From: Neospora caninum Liverpool
Taxonomy: Eukaryota > Apicomplexa > Conoidasida > Eucoccidiorida > Sarcocystidae
Direction: 5' to 3'
Length of the DNA stretch: 64,000 nt
Assembly (NCBI RefSeq): GCF_000208865.1
Contig: NC_018397.1
Coordinates: forward strand, 1,612,001-1,676,000
The first letter of the stretch is position 1, and each line of letters opens with the position of its first letter. Position numbers and translations under genes: made by a program. Under the pieces are notes generated by a model. The model did not search any database. It had not been told where the DNA came from and saw nothing but the letters and a program-made list of their open reading frames with translations. Positions 54,311 to 64,000 of this stretch are shown in pieces.

Positions 54311-57300
54311 GGTTTATCTACTGATATATTTATGCTTTCTGGTTATCTAAATTCATGCGTATGGGGTGGAAACTAAGGTTCGTTGGTGATATTCGGAGAC
54401 TTGAGAAACAGACGTGGATGCCAATGCGTAGGTCTTCTTTCGCGTAAGCATCTAACACTGAGGCGAGTGGCGTGCTGCTTGGTCTGCTATCTGGTTAGAA
54501 AGTGTCCGTTGGCTCCCGAGGTGCTGGTGTGCTTCCTTTTGCAGATGAAAGTTGAGCAGGAGGTCAACGTCTTCGACGTCGATTTGCGCAAGCTAACGAG
54601 TGTTGAGAGAACCCTGGAAGAGCGCCTACGCAGGCTTCTCTGTCTCACTGGAGACACGGACTACGCAGGTACACAACTCGGCCTTTTTCCGTTGCGTAAG
54701 GCCAATCCGTCTGTCTTCTGGAAACTCGCTCTTACTCTCTTTCAGTCGCTTTGGGTCTAGCCATCTCTCCACGTGTGCTTTGATGGCTCTATTTCTGTCT
54801 CGTGGCTCTCTCACGGGGTTCCGTTACCTCTTCCCACGCATTCTTCGTCCATGGCTTTCACTGCATCCTTAACCCGCGTCGTCTTCCCTCGTTTTACAAT
54901 AGCTTTGGTTAGAGGAGCGCCCACCTTGTCGTTGCAGGCTGTGCCCGACCTTGAATCGGTCTCTATTTTGGCTGTGTGCCCGCGAAACTCAGACGTGAGC
55001 GAGAATGCTCTCCAGGAGTGCTTCCGGACGGTCAACTACGCGGTGCGTCGGGTGTATCGACACCTGGCGCTCAAAGAGGCAGGCCATCCACCGCCGTGTC
55101 CTTCGGGTTCGACTGGTCATGCCGAGTCGAAGAAAAGCTGCACGCAGCAGCACTCACAACCGCGCGACACCAGGACGTCGAGCAGCGGTATGTGAAAACG
55201 GAAGATCGCAGTTCAAACACGACGTAGGTACGGTGTATTTGTCCCCTTTCCTCGTCGCTCACGCGAGCGGTGTTTCATCGCCTAGGAGCCCGCCAAGTCG
55301 CCTTGGCTTAGACTTCGCGCCGACGCCAGTTGATCCGGGACAAGAACGAAGTGAACTCTGCGCGTGGTGGATCGAATGTGGAGACGCCTTTCGTTCGATT
55401 GCCCAAGACGGAAGCCACGTCGTCCCCGGAAAATGTGCAGTTGTGGAAACGGACATGCATGCATCCAAACACACTGTATAAAAACCTCGACTTCCATCGG
55501 AGTGTACTTGCGCACGTCTAATTTTGCCTTTCGGGTCGTCTGTGATGCTGCGCTGTTGTTGGGGACTGTGCAAATAGGCCACATTTTCTCTCCACGGTCG
55601 TCCATCCCAAGGTTTCCAGGTTTTCTTTATGAGCTGTGGCCAGACCCTCAGATCTGCCTGTGGTTCACAATACGTGCGCGATCGCTGTGTCGTGGTTGAT
55701 TTCCTGAGTGTGTCGAGCTTTGCAGGAGGTACTGCCTCTATACGCATTTCGTCGCCTTTCGATGCGTTTCGGGCAAACACAGGATCCCCAGCTTCATTCC
55801 TTGTTCATGGTTCGTGGTGTGTTTTCTCTTGGATGTCAGGTGCTCCGCAACGCCCGGCGACCCAGGAAGACAGTGAAGATCCGCATGCACAGTCAGCGTT
55901 TCCTATTGTTCCGTACTCGCCAATTGGGCGCACCTCCCCGTCTCTTCATCGAGGACGCGGTCGCGACACCGGTGAGGCGCCTCAGCAGCGTCGCGGTCCT
56001 CTTGCTCTTCGCGACAGCTCCGCTTCTTTGGAACATCCTCCGGCCCCGACAGGCGAGCAGCCTCGGTTGGGCCAGGCGTCCGCTCCATGGCGGCAGGGGC
56101 TGCAGAACTACAGGCTCGTGGTCACTCCACATTCGGGCGTCTCGGGTTCCGCTGCGCTTTCTGCGCCGTCGTCGACGCAGCAGGACTACGGTGCGCTGCA
56201 TCCACACTCGTTTTCTCGCGGACGCGTTTCCGGGAGGTTGCCGTGGCGGCAGGGGCAGTCCCCAGACAGAGCGCGGCGAACTTCGCGGGACGATTATATC
56301 GCCGGTGCAACGACGCCGCTTCGGACGGCGGCCGCGAAGGCCGACGCGGGCCGAGAAGCGTCGTTGAAGGCGAAGCGACTGGCGCGAGGCGAAGAAACGG
56401 ATGAAGAAGGATTTGCGATCGAAGATGGCCAATACACGTCGTCGGTTTCTGGGTCAGATCGGGAAGGGCGAGAGGACTTCCAGCAGCTGCGTCAGACGGG
56501 TGCCTTGTCCAGTGGGCCATTCGTTCCTTCTCCGCGCGATGCGGACCGTCAGTTGGTGCCTAGGAAGACTGTCCCCTATGGGGCGTCTATCCGCCCGTCC
56601 GTGTTTCACACCCAGGAAGATCTTGCTGTCTTTCGTGAAGAGAGAGAGAACGCGAGACAGCTGCGCTATTCTCTCGCCCGGTCGCGAGAGGCGCCTAGCA
56701 CGCGGGGACGACTGGAAAGCACAGAGAGCGTGATCAGTGCCCGAAGCTACCCCGGAAGCCTCGCCGCGGATGCGACGCACACTTTGGCGAAGATGCCTTT
56801 CGCCTGCCCTGGAACAGGGAACCTGTTGCGCCTCTCGCCGAGTCTGAAGCCTGGAACTCAGCGGATCAGCCACGGCTCGCACATCACCTCGCCTCCGCAG
56901 TCCGTGAGCCTCTCACCTCTCAGCACGGAGCCCGCGGAGAGAGGCACCCGCGCGGGGACAGCTGACAGGCAGCAGGAGAGTTTGGAGCCCGAGCTGGAGG
57001 GCCAGGCGCGCTTGTATCAGCTGCAGGAGGTCCGTGAGAGGGCTCGCGCACCGGACGAGAAGGCCCGCGAGGAAGTAGAGAGAATCCAGAGCACTTGCGA
57101 ACGCGACAGACGCGACGGCGGACGGGAAGGCGACGGTTCTTCCAGTCGGCGGAGACGTCTCCTGGCAACGGCCTCTGCAGGCGCACTGCCTAGTCCTCCT
57201 TCGTCTCTGGGGCGTGGTGTGGTCGCGGGTGATGATGTGAGTCGAGCTGCGCAGGCGCAGCTGACGGGCCGTGTCGCCAAGCCTTTAGAGGACACGGTAG

Positions 57301-58643
57301 ATGGAGAAAGACAGCAGATTGCTTCGGGGGGACGGCGTCGAACGACGGTGGAAGAAGGAACTGCCTCTCGGGAACTCGTTAGATCTCGGCAGTTCAGTTC
57401 GCCAGCTCTTCCTGAGGGAACGCGCGAAGCGACAGCACCACATGAGGCCGGAGAAGCGAAGCCAGATCTCTCAGAGCCCCGGTCTGCTCGGGGGTCGGCA
57501 GTGACACTCGAGCGGGGATTCTCCGTGAAACTCCTCCGGGACGGCAGCATCGGCTCGGAGGGCAGTGTCTATCTGCCAGCGAGCCTCGTTGAAGGCGCGT
57601 CGCGTCGGGGGACTGTTGAGAGCACGCTCAGTGAAACACTCCCGGAAAAAGAGGACGCCTTGCTGCTGCATCAAAAGGCCGCAGTGATGCTGCGACAGGG
57701 CGCTGGGCGGCGCGCAACCACAGGTGAGCTCGACCGGCCAACTTCGATTGTTCCCCATAACTCGCTCCGGTCCAGCGACGCGGGGGACTCTCCAGGTCTT
57801 CAGTTAGCGAGGCCGGGAGACGATCCCCGGAATGCGTCGGGCAAACGCCCAAAAAGGCTCTCTGCGGCACTAGAGGCTCTGGGGCAGTCGGAACAACTTC
57901 CCGTGCTTCGGCAGTTGGCGGCGAAATCGTCGTCTGTCAGCGAGGGGAGGCCTACGCTGGCACACACAGGAAACGGTGAATCGGGAAGAAACTCAACGGA
58001 TGGACAGGACCGAGCGATTTGGTCCCCCGGTAGCACTCTTGCTCGTGTCGAGCGCCGCGTGGTGCCATCCAAGGCGGTAGGAGCAGGAGTCAGACGACCG
58101 GCGATAGCAACGTCCTCTGTTTCCGCGTTGCCAGCGCCGGAAGCGGGGACGGATGAACGAGGACTAAACCTTTTGGTGCGTTCTGACGAATTGGCCGTGG
58201 CGACGACGAGGTCAGAGGAAGCAAATGCAGACACTGCAATAGCAACAGGAACCGAAGGGGAACGGGCCAAGGAGAGGCGGCGAAACAACCATGAACTTGC
58301 GATGTTGGGAAAAAACGCTGTAAGCGCCGGCAGTAGACGTGTGACTCAGGAACAGGCAAGAAGCGGGCTTGCCGCTCCAACGCACGTTGAATACCCGCCG
58401 AGTGAAATGAATTCGGGCGATTCAAGTGGCGACGAAATGTCTGACACAGGTAATGCATCAGGAAGGAGTCACCGAGTGAAACACCGTGACAGGGAGGACA
58501 GCAGGGCAACTGGAATGGATGAGGCAGAGCGTCGGGGACGCATTGGGAGTCTTCCTGATGAAAACTCAAATGAAGTTTTCGTTTCAGCGGCTTCGTGGGT
58601 ACCCCCCGAGGACGACGGTTCCGAGCGAAGTGAAGAGATGTGA
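51824..58643 (+). CDS. Coiled-coil protein with long disordered C-terminal tail, eight exons
   Basis: Exons 51824-51937, 52580-52690, 53088-53151, 53338-53462, 53886-54041, 54545-54668, 54903-55187 and 55726-58643 all join in phase and give 1,298 residues; the last acceptor could instead be at about 55841. The N-terminal 300 residues are helical with heptad-like runs (LDKLAKVQDKLDFLQQQVQQ, STAELEELAQELET, EMEDILKDLRQAQKMHEAFR and LTSVERTLEERLRRLL), which indicates a coiled-coil assembly protein. The 970-residue last exon is Ser/Arg/Glu-rich with short helical segments (LYQLQEVRERARAPDEKARE) and an acidic end. No family is recognised. Small coiled-coil exons followed by one long exon suggest a conserved core with a lineage-specific tail; a cytoskeletal, centrosomal or kinetochore role would be a guess. 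An in-frame ATG at about 51629 lies before a possible acceptor and is less likely. Confidence 0.78.
52861..52904. repeat. (TA)22 microsatellite in intron
   Basis: Forty-four bases of perfect TA repeat lie in intron 2 of the coiled-coil gene, with a shorter TA tract at 52967-52988. Confidence 0.97.
53681..53762. repeat. Compound (TA)n-(TAGA)n microsatellite in intron
   Basis: About ten TA units pass directly into about fifteen TAGA units in intron 4 of the coiled-coil gene. Confidence 0.97.
54272..54310. repeat. (TA)n microsatellite in intron
   Basis: A TA tract of about 38 bases, interrupted once by TG, lies in intron 5 of the coiled-coil gene. Confidence 0.95.
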
Positions 58644-59672
58644 AGAACGAGAGACGTCTGGCGTGACGGAAAAGTTAAGGAACACCGCGTGCTTTGGGAA
58701 TGTGCGTGAGGACGTGTAGCGCTGGGCATGATTGGGAATCTTAGACGGAAAGCGGGAGTATGTGTCGCGTTTTCTTTTTTTAAAGCGTTATTTTTATTCA
58801 GAACCGGCGTGGGAACTGCTGGATAATTTGGCCTGGCCTGTGTGTGGCGACAAATCATGGACTCTATGGGTAGACTGTTTGTGCAGATCGTGGGTTTCTG
58901 CACCAGCATCCGATTCGAGTTAAGCGGGTGTGTTTTTAGTATATCAACGTCTAGTCCTTTGTGCGCGGTTCCTTGCGAGTAAGCTTGAACGCTGAATTCC
59001 CTACGGATGGTCAGGCATGCGTGCCTGCTTGTCCCGGAGCATCGTTGCAATGGCAGCTACGTTGCATCGACGTCCTAGTGTTTCTTGAACCAACTCCAAC
59101 TCTTATGTGCGACAAAACAGGTAGCCTCCTGAAGTTCCGCCACTGTCCATTGGCCCAGTGGTGTCGGCGTACACGCGGAACTACCGTTAATGCAAAGGTG
59201 GCTTCATGTGCAGAATCCACAGATGTGTTTAAACGCCTTCTCAGAACATGCCCAAACTGAGCGAAAGAGTATAAGCACAGCTGGAGGACAACACATGAAA
59301 GAAGCCTCGGGCATGCAGATCGCCCGTACTTTCCCCAACGTGCTCCGGAGCTGAGGGGTCAGTGCACTCTCTGCCAGAAGGCTTATCACGGACCTCTGTT
59401 GGTTTTTCGCAAGCGTAGAGTAATTTTCTACTCACCCGACCCAGCCTGTGAGCTACCACCGAAGCAGCCCACTTTCCACACAGATAGCAAGACGGTAAAC
59501 TCGCCGGACTGTAAAAGTGAACGGTGGAACGTTTGTTCCGGCATCACTCTAGCAAAATTTTGAGGCGGTACGGAAGTCCCCTTGTTCAAAAAAACAGTGT
59601 GTCGCGATCCGAGGTGGTTACAGCGTAACTTCCCATAACAAGCTTATAAGTAATCGTGAGGGATACCTTGCA

Positions 59673-59711
59673 GTACGATGGTACTGATCGTACTAGCATC
59701 TGAGAGTAGCA
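59673..59711. repeat. 39-bp dispersed repeat, copy 1, with hairpin
   Basis: This element begins GTACGATGGTACTGATCGTA and ends CTGAGAGTAGCA. It matches copy 2 at 36 of 39 positions. Within it GTACGAT and ATCGTAC are reverse complements around a 7-base loop, extended by one flanking A-T pair. Confidence 0.9.
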
Positions 59712-60126
59712 TTTTTCTGTCGCTGTCAATACGAGTGATAACAGTAATCCATATATTACGCCTCGTTTCGTAGTCCGCCTAAGCATTCTCGGAAAACTCT
59801 GCACAATTTGTGGGACTGTATTCGGGCATTGTGACATTTGTGTTATTCGTGCCACCGTCCTCACGAAGTTGTTACCGAACAGTCAATCTGAAGCTGCAGC
59901 GAAACCGGTGCGAGACCAGACCGCAGGCGGCTCTAGCTACCAAACTCCAGTCGCCATTCCTTCCTCATGTGGGTGCCAAGGAAGAATAAGGCGATCGGCG
60001 TAGCTTCCATCCGGCAAGAGGTGTTTTTCGCGTGTCTCGGCGGTTTTTGCTTCAAGGGAAGATTTGGGAAGAAAAACCAATTTGATCACGCGGTAGAGAA
60101 AATGAACCCGGGGGAGAGGGTTGCGC

Positions 60127-60165
60127 GTACGATGGTACCAATCATACTAGCATCTGAGAGTAGCA
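60127..60165. repeat. 39-bp dispersed repeat, copy 2
   Basis: This copy lies 454 bases from copy 1, in the same orientation, with three substitutions. One substitution weakens the hairpin stem of copy 1. The sequence on either side is not obviously similar. Confidence 0.9.
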
Positions 60166-61558
60166 GTTTACTCTCGGTCTCCACCCCATCAAACTGCCTT
60201 TGCCGTCTGTGTCGGACACCGATGGAAATAATGCACTGCCTCCATCCGGCCTGTTCTGTTCTAGGTACGGGGAAAAATGAGTGTTTGCGCTCCTCGCGGG
60301 CTCCGCTGGTCTTGTGTCAACCGACGAAAACGTAAACGAAGACGTTGTCATCAGCTGCGCACAGAATCACACGGCCGTTCTTGACGAGCGTGTGCATTCC
60401 CACCAGGGTCGACGACGCTGGGCATTTCCGATACACCTACTTGTGTTGCCGTGAAGAACAATTTTGGCTGTTCCTTTCTATTACGAAAGAAAGACCAACG
60501 TCTTCATCTCACCCGCGGAAGATAAACAGCTGCCGACACAGTGCGAGGAAAGCGAGTAACAAAAAACACGGGCCTTAAAAACGCCTTCCCCCTTGAGTCA
60601 CGAGAGGGACACAGGCGTGAAGACGAGAGATGAAAACGGGCGCGAAGTCGTGTGCGGTGTATGCTTACGGTTGCTCGCGCGAGTACCGGGAAGAAGCTCG
60701 GGAACGCGAGAAGGAAGGCGCACAGCCACAATGAACAACCCACTACGGCGGCTTCGTCAGACAAATTGAGACAGAGGCGGGGGGGGACAGTAATGCACAG
60801 GCGAAATGCTGCAATTAAATGGACTGATGTCCAGGGAGAGACTAGGGCCCGTCAGCCCACAGGAACGGATCACCGCAATTTCAAACACCCCGAAAAGCGA
60901 GACATCCGCTGGTTTTCTTCACGTCCCTGCCACACACCCTACCCAGCAGCACACGCAAAGGCAAAATGCACGTCTACAGAGAAACGCGAGCGGGGCGCTC
61001 AAAAAAGCGTGAAGAGACACACGAGACAGAAAGAAGCCCGTGGATGAATGTTGTTCTACCTCTTCCACAGAAAGAAAAGAACACTTTCCTGCATTTTCGG
61101 TGCCTTCCTCTTCTCCCTCACGCCCCGGTGCTGTTGTCCGCACACTCCCAGCAGGATTCCTGTTCAGCTGTCGGTCCACCCCACACGTTCGCTGTCCTGT
61201 TCTACCCTCTCCCTCTCTGGGTTCGCGCTTTCAATTTAAAAGAAGAGTTCGATCCCCGGCGTTGCCCTGTGGAAGCTTGCCAGTCGCCATTTCCTTGTTT
61301 CGAAGTGCGCACAAATTGGACCGCCGGCTCCAGCGTGGGCCCCGCCAGCAGACCTCCAACGGATCCCCAGATGGCTCTGATCTAGTTAGTGCCCTCGTCC
61401 CTCTCTCTGCACACAGATGCGTCGTGCAGCCAACCACAAGACGAAGCTCTCAAACGCAGAAAGCGGCATGTTTGGCAACACCACGCTTCCCCGACGACGC
61501 GTTTAGCCCGCTGTCGGCTTGGTGCGTTCCTACACACTGTACACGTCTCGCCAAAAGC

Positions 61559-61581
61559 GGGGGGGGGGGGGGGGGGGGGGG
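61559..61581 (+). repeat. G23 homopolymer
   Basis: About twenty-three consecutive G lie downstream of the DnaJ stop (C-run on its coding strand). The exact length is likely to be unreliable in sequencing. Confidence 0.9.
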
Positions 61582-62161
61582 TGAAAAGGACGTCTTCTTC
61601 GGGTTTGAGGAACCCAACGAGGCAACCTCTCCACTGTTCTCATGTTTGATTTCCCTCGCTCAAAGATCGCCTCGGATTCCTCTGTCCTTTGGCACCTGTA
61701 TACATCCACGCCCTGTATCCAGGGAGACGCCTCCTAACGCCAAACAGCGTCACCCTTTTCAACGGACTTCTTCTTTGGTCCCGCCTCCATTCCACGTCAC
61801 CCACAGCCTACAGGCTGCTTCGCTCTCCTCCGGTCGACGGTGTAAAACCCAGGCTAGGAACACGAAGACGGGAGCTCGAGAGTCGCCGCCTCAGAGAGGA
61901 GGTAGTCCCCCGCTTGGAAACGCGAAGAAAGCAAAAGGCCTCTCTCTCGCCCGCACGCTTCGAGTGCACTACGTTGTTGATGTTTTTCCTCTTGTCCAGC
62001 TTCTCTTCTTTCCTCCCCGGCGTATCTTCCTTCCCACCTCCTCTACTTCCTCCCTGGAGTCTGAGTTTCCTCTGCTTCCACTCTCGCCATCTGTCTCTCG
62101 CCGCTCCTTCCTCCTTCCCCCCCTCGCCTGCTGCGCCTGTCTCCCGTCTCCCTCTTCTCCG

Positions 62162-64000
62162 TTACTGTTGCCGACACTGGACGCGCTGCTGGCCTGGATG
62201 CTCGTCCTCGTCGTCCTCCTCGTACGCCTCGCCGCTTCTCTGCGTCTGTTGGCGGTTGCGCAGATCGTCTGGGTCCACGGGCTCCGCCACGTGGATCTCC
62301 ACATGAGGATCGTCTTCACTGACCTGGAGCGAAAAAGGAAAGGCACAAACGACCCCCCACACAAAGATGTGACGCGTTTTCCAAAAACGCGGCTTGGCCT
62401 TCCATTTCGCTTCCCCGAACGTTTCTAGGTCTCCACTCCGGTGCTCCTTCCCTGCGTGGAGGCGGACCAGCATATCGATTGCATCTCTACCCCTCTCTCT
62501 CGCGCCTACACATCGGGCACTAGCCTTACCTCTCTCTCTCTTCACGTCCTAGCCACTTGTTCCCCCCCCCCCCAATGTAAAAACGGTTCTCTGGCCCTTT
62601 GGTCCCAAGATGTTCCCCCTATGATGGTTTCTCTTCCGAATCTTCCTCTGCAGCTCTTTTGAGTCTTTTTCTGGTTTCTGGACGGAAAAGCTCGTGCCGT
62701 CGCGTGGCGAGATCTGTTGTCTCCCACCCCGCGTCTCGGCCTTCCTCCGCGGGAACAGGCGCGCTGCTCTTTCCGTCCACAACGTTCCAGTGACGCGCTT
62801 ACCATCACTGCCTCTGTCGGTTTGGGGAGAATCTGAGCCAGTTTCTTCGCGTCTGCATCGCTGACGTGTTCCGGGAATTCGACCTCAAAAACGATGAAGA
62901 GATCGCCTAAAGATGCACAACAGACAGTCCACACGCACTCCGTCCATACTCTCTCCCGCCGGCGGAGAGCTGGGAAGCCAGCAGCCGAAGCACACTCGTC
63001 TGACGAAAAAAACTATTCTTCGTTGCTCACCTTTCAAGAAGGGGTTCTTCTGCTGGGGCATGCCCTCGCCCTTGATGATCTGCACGGCCTCGGGCTTGGT
63101 GACGGTGTCCGGGGGACTCTGCAAGACAAGCGAATGGGGAAAGGGAACAGAACCGCAGCTTTTCGCGCGATGTGCACGAGACAAAACGCCACATCGAAGC
63201 AAACAGCCGCTACTCGAATGCGAGAAAACGTGCGGAACCCTTTCCTCCCTCACCTGAATGAGGAGCTGACGGCCATCCAGGTGTGTCAGCACAAACTTGT
63301 ACCCGCAGAGAGACTCGAGAAGAGAGATCTTTTTCGTCATGAAAAGATCATTCCCGCGACGCTTGAAGACCGCGTGTTCCTGCACCAACCACAGCACAGA
63401 GCGCGAATGACGGTGATAACGGTCAAGGGGGGAACACGGACCCGATGAAGAGACAGTCCGAGACAGAGGAGAGAACGAAAGGAGCGGAGGAAAGAGCGCG
63501 AGGCGCGCACGACACACAGAGACAGAATAAAGGCGAAAGACCAAAACGAATACCAATTTAAAAAGAGTGCCTGCGGAAGACGCAGACAAATGGCATCTCC
63601 AAAGACAGCGAACCTGCTGGGAAAGGGCGAGGTCCACCCCGAGTAAGTTTCTGAATTCGTCTTCGAACGATTCCCCAAATACGTGCACCCGGACCGCGAA
63701 GCTAGGACGGCCCCCGACCGTTACTCACTTCCCGAGAAACGTACGAGCAAAACGGGCTCTGGACCATTCTATTTGTCCACCGTCGCGAATTCGGTCGACC
63801 CGTTTGCCTGTGTCTTCTGCTGTCCTGCCTCGCGCTCGGTCAGGAGTCTCCTTTCCGCTCCCCACGCCATGTCTCGTGTGTCTCTTCGATTCCTTACTTG
63901 CTGCTCCAGAATGAAGATGACGTCTCCGGGGATTTCATTCGGACGCTCGTCGGCGTCGCCACGGAAAATAACTTTGTGGTGGTTCTTCGCGCCCTTTTCA
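62162..64000 (-). CDS. Type I DnaJ / Hsp40 (DNAJA/Ydj1 class), C-terminal part, farnesylation motif; 5' end outside window
   Basis: Minus-strand exons 63898-64000 (continuing beyond the edge), 63254-63379, 63031-63118, 62803-62906 and 62162-62323 keep frame and give the last 193 or so residues. They follow the DNAJA C-terminal substrate-binding domains in order: KVIFRGDADERPNEIPGDVI, EHAVFKRRGNDLF, KISLLESLCGY, THLDGRQLLI, IIKGEGMPQQ, GDLFIVFEVEFPEHVSDADA and GEAYEEDDEDEHPG. The protein ends VQCRQQ, and the final CRQQ fits a CaaX box, as in farnesylated Ydj1 and DNAJA1/2. Such proteins deliver clients to Hsp70, stimulate its ATPase through the J domain, and sit in the cytosol and on ER or other membrane faces through farnesyl. 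The J domain, Gly/Phe region and zinc finger are not in the window. It is convergent with the coiled-coil gene. Confidence 0.94.

Larger units (their letters stand above)
58644..62161. other. Region between convergent coiled-coil and DnaJ genes
   Basis: No protein gene is supported. It should hold the 3' untranslated regions of both flanking genes. It contains two related 39-base elements (59673 and 60127) and a run of 23 G at 61559-61581. Open frames at 61040-62428 on the + strand overlap the DnaJ coding exon antisense and have low-complexity composition. Confidence 0.55.

Noticed and set aside
59586..60351. Possible nuclear copy of mitochondrial DNA, suspected because this stretch is more AT-rich and contains repeats
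   Set aside because: No cytochrome b, cox1, cox3 or rRNA fragment could be recognised in any frame.
61040..62428. 462-codon + strand frame
   Set aside because: Its end is antisense to the certain last exon of the DnaJ gene, its composition is pyrimidine-driven (Ser/Leu/Pro/Phe), and it crosses a G23 tract.
1..64000. CRISPR arrays, bacterial operons, phage or transposase genes
   Set aside because: None seen; the tandem arrays have no spacers and the genes are spliced eukaryotic genes.

Overview
The window looks like nuclear DNA of a cyst-forming coccidian, most likely Toxoplasma gondii or a close relative such as Hammondia or Neospora. The reasons are intron-rich genes with GT-AG introns of roughly 50-900 bases, very long proteins padded with Ser/Pro/Glu/Arg-rich low-complexity sequence, (TA)n and (GATA)n microsatellites in introns, many TGCATGC words (the known coccidian AP2-type motif), and genes that are clearly eukaryotic (SRRM1, plant-type TauE/SafE, farnesylated DnaJ). 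The species is an inference. Exon borders were read by eye from GT-AG sites, reading-frame phase and protein sense. In most models every junction keeps frame and total length is a multiple of three.

Layout, left to right. 0.7-4.5 kb (+): nine-exon SRRM1/SRm160-like splicing co-activator with a PWI domain and a short RS tail. 6.0-6.9 kb (+): tentative small secreted Pro-rich protein. 7.9-15.8 kb (+): five-exon protein of about 2,111 residues, no family recognised, with one GC-AG intron. 17.7 kb (-): tRNA-Glu(CTC). 18.1-18.5 kb (-): weak small ORF. 19.2-28.8 kb (+): about nine exons, large unrecognised protein with an N-terminal hydrophobic segment. 31.1-37.2 kb (+): plant-type TauE/SafE anion exporter whose two halves are separated by a very long low-complexity insert; the intron before its third exon carries a 26-bp minisatellite. 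40.8-51.2 kb (+): one uninterrupted 3,444-codon reading frame with two N-terminal membrane segments and an acidic octapeptide repeat. 51.8-58.6 kb (+): eight-exon coiled-coil protein with a long disordered tail. 62.2-64.0 kb (-): the 3' half of a type I DnaJ (DNAJA/Ydj1 class) ending in a CaaX-like CRQQ; its J domain lies beyond the right edge.

Nearly all protein genes read rightward as separate transcription units, with no sign of operons. Only the tRNA, the weak 18-kb ORF and the DnaJ gene read leftward; the DnaJ gene is convergent with the coiled-coil gene. The genes do not form one pathway. Their roles would be nuclear pre-mRNA splicing, membrane anion/sulfur-compound export, chaperone function, translation, and several lineage-specific functions that cannot be assigned. 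The most unusual observations are the minisatellite that repeats a perfect 3' splice site nine times, the gene-within-a-loop structure of the TauE protein, the giant intronless acidic-repeat membrane protein, a perfect 16-bp hairpin at 29.8 kb, and a 39-bp repeated hairpin element at 59.7 and 60.1 kb.
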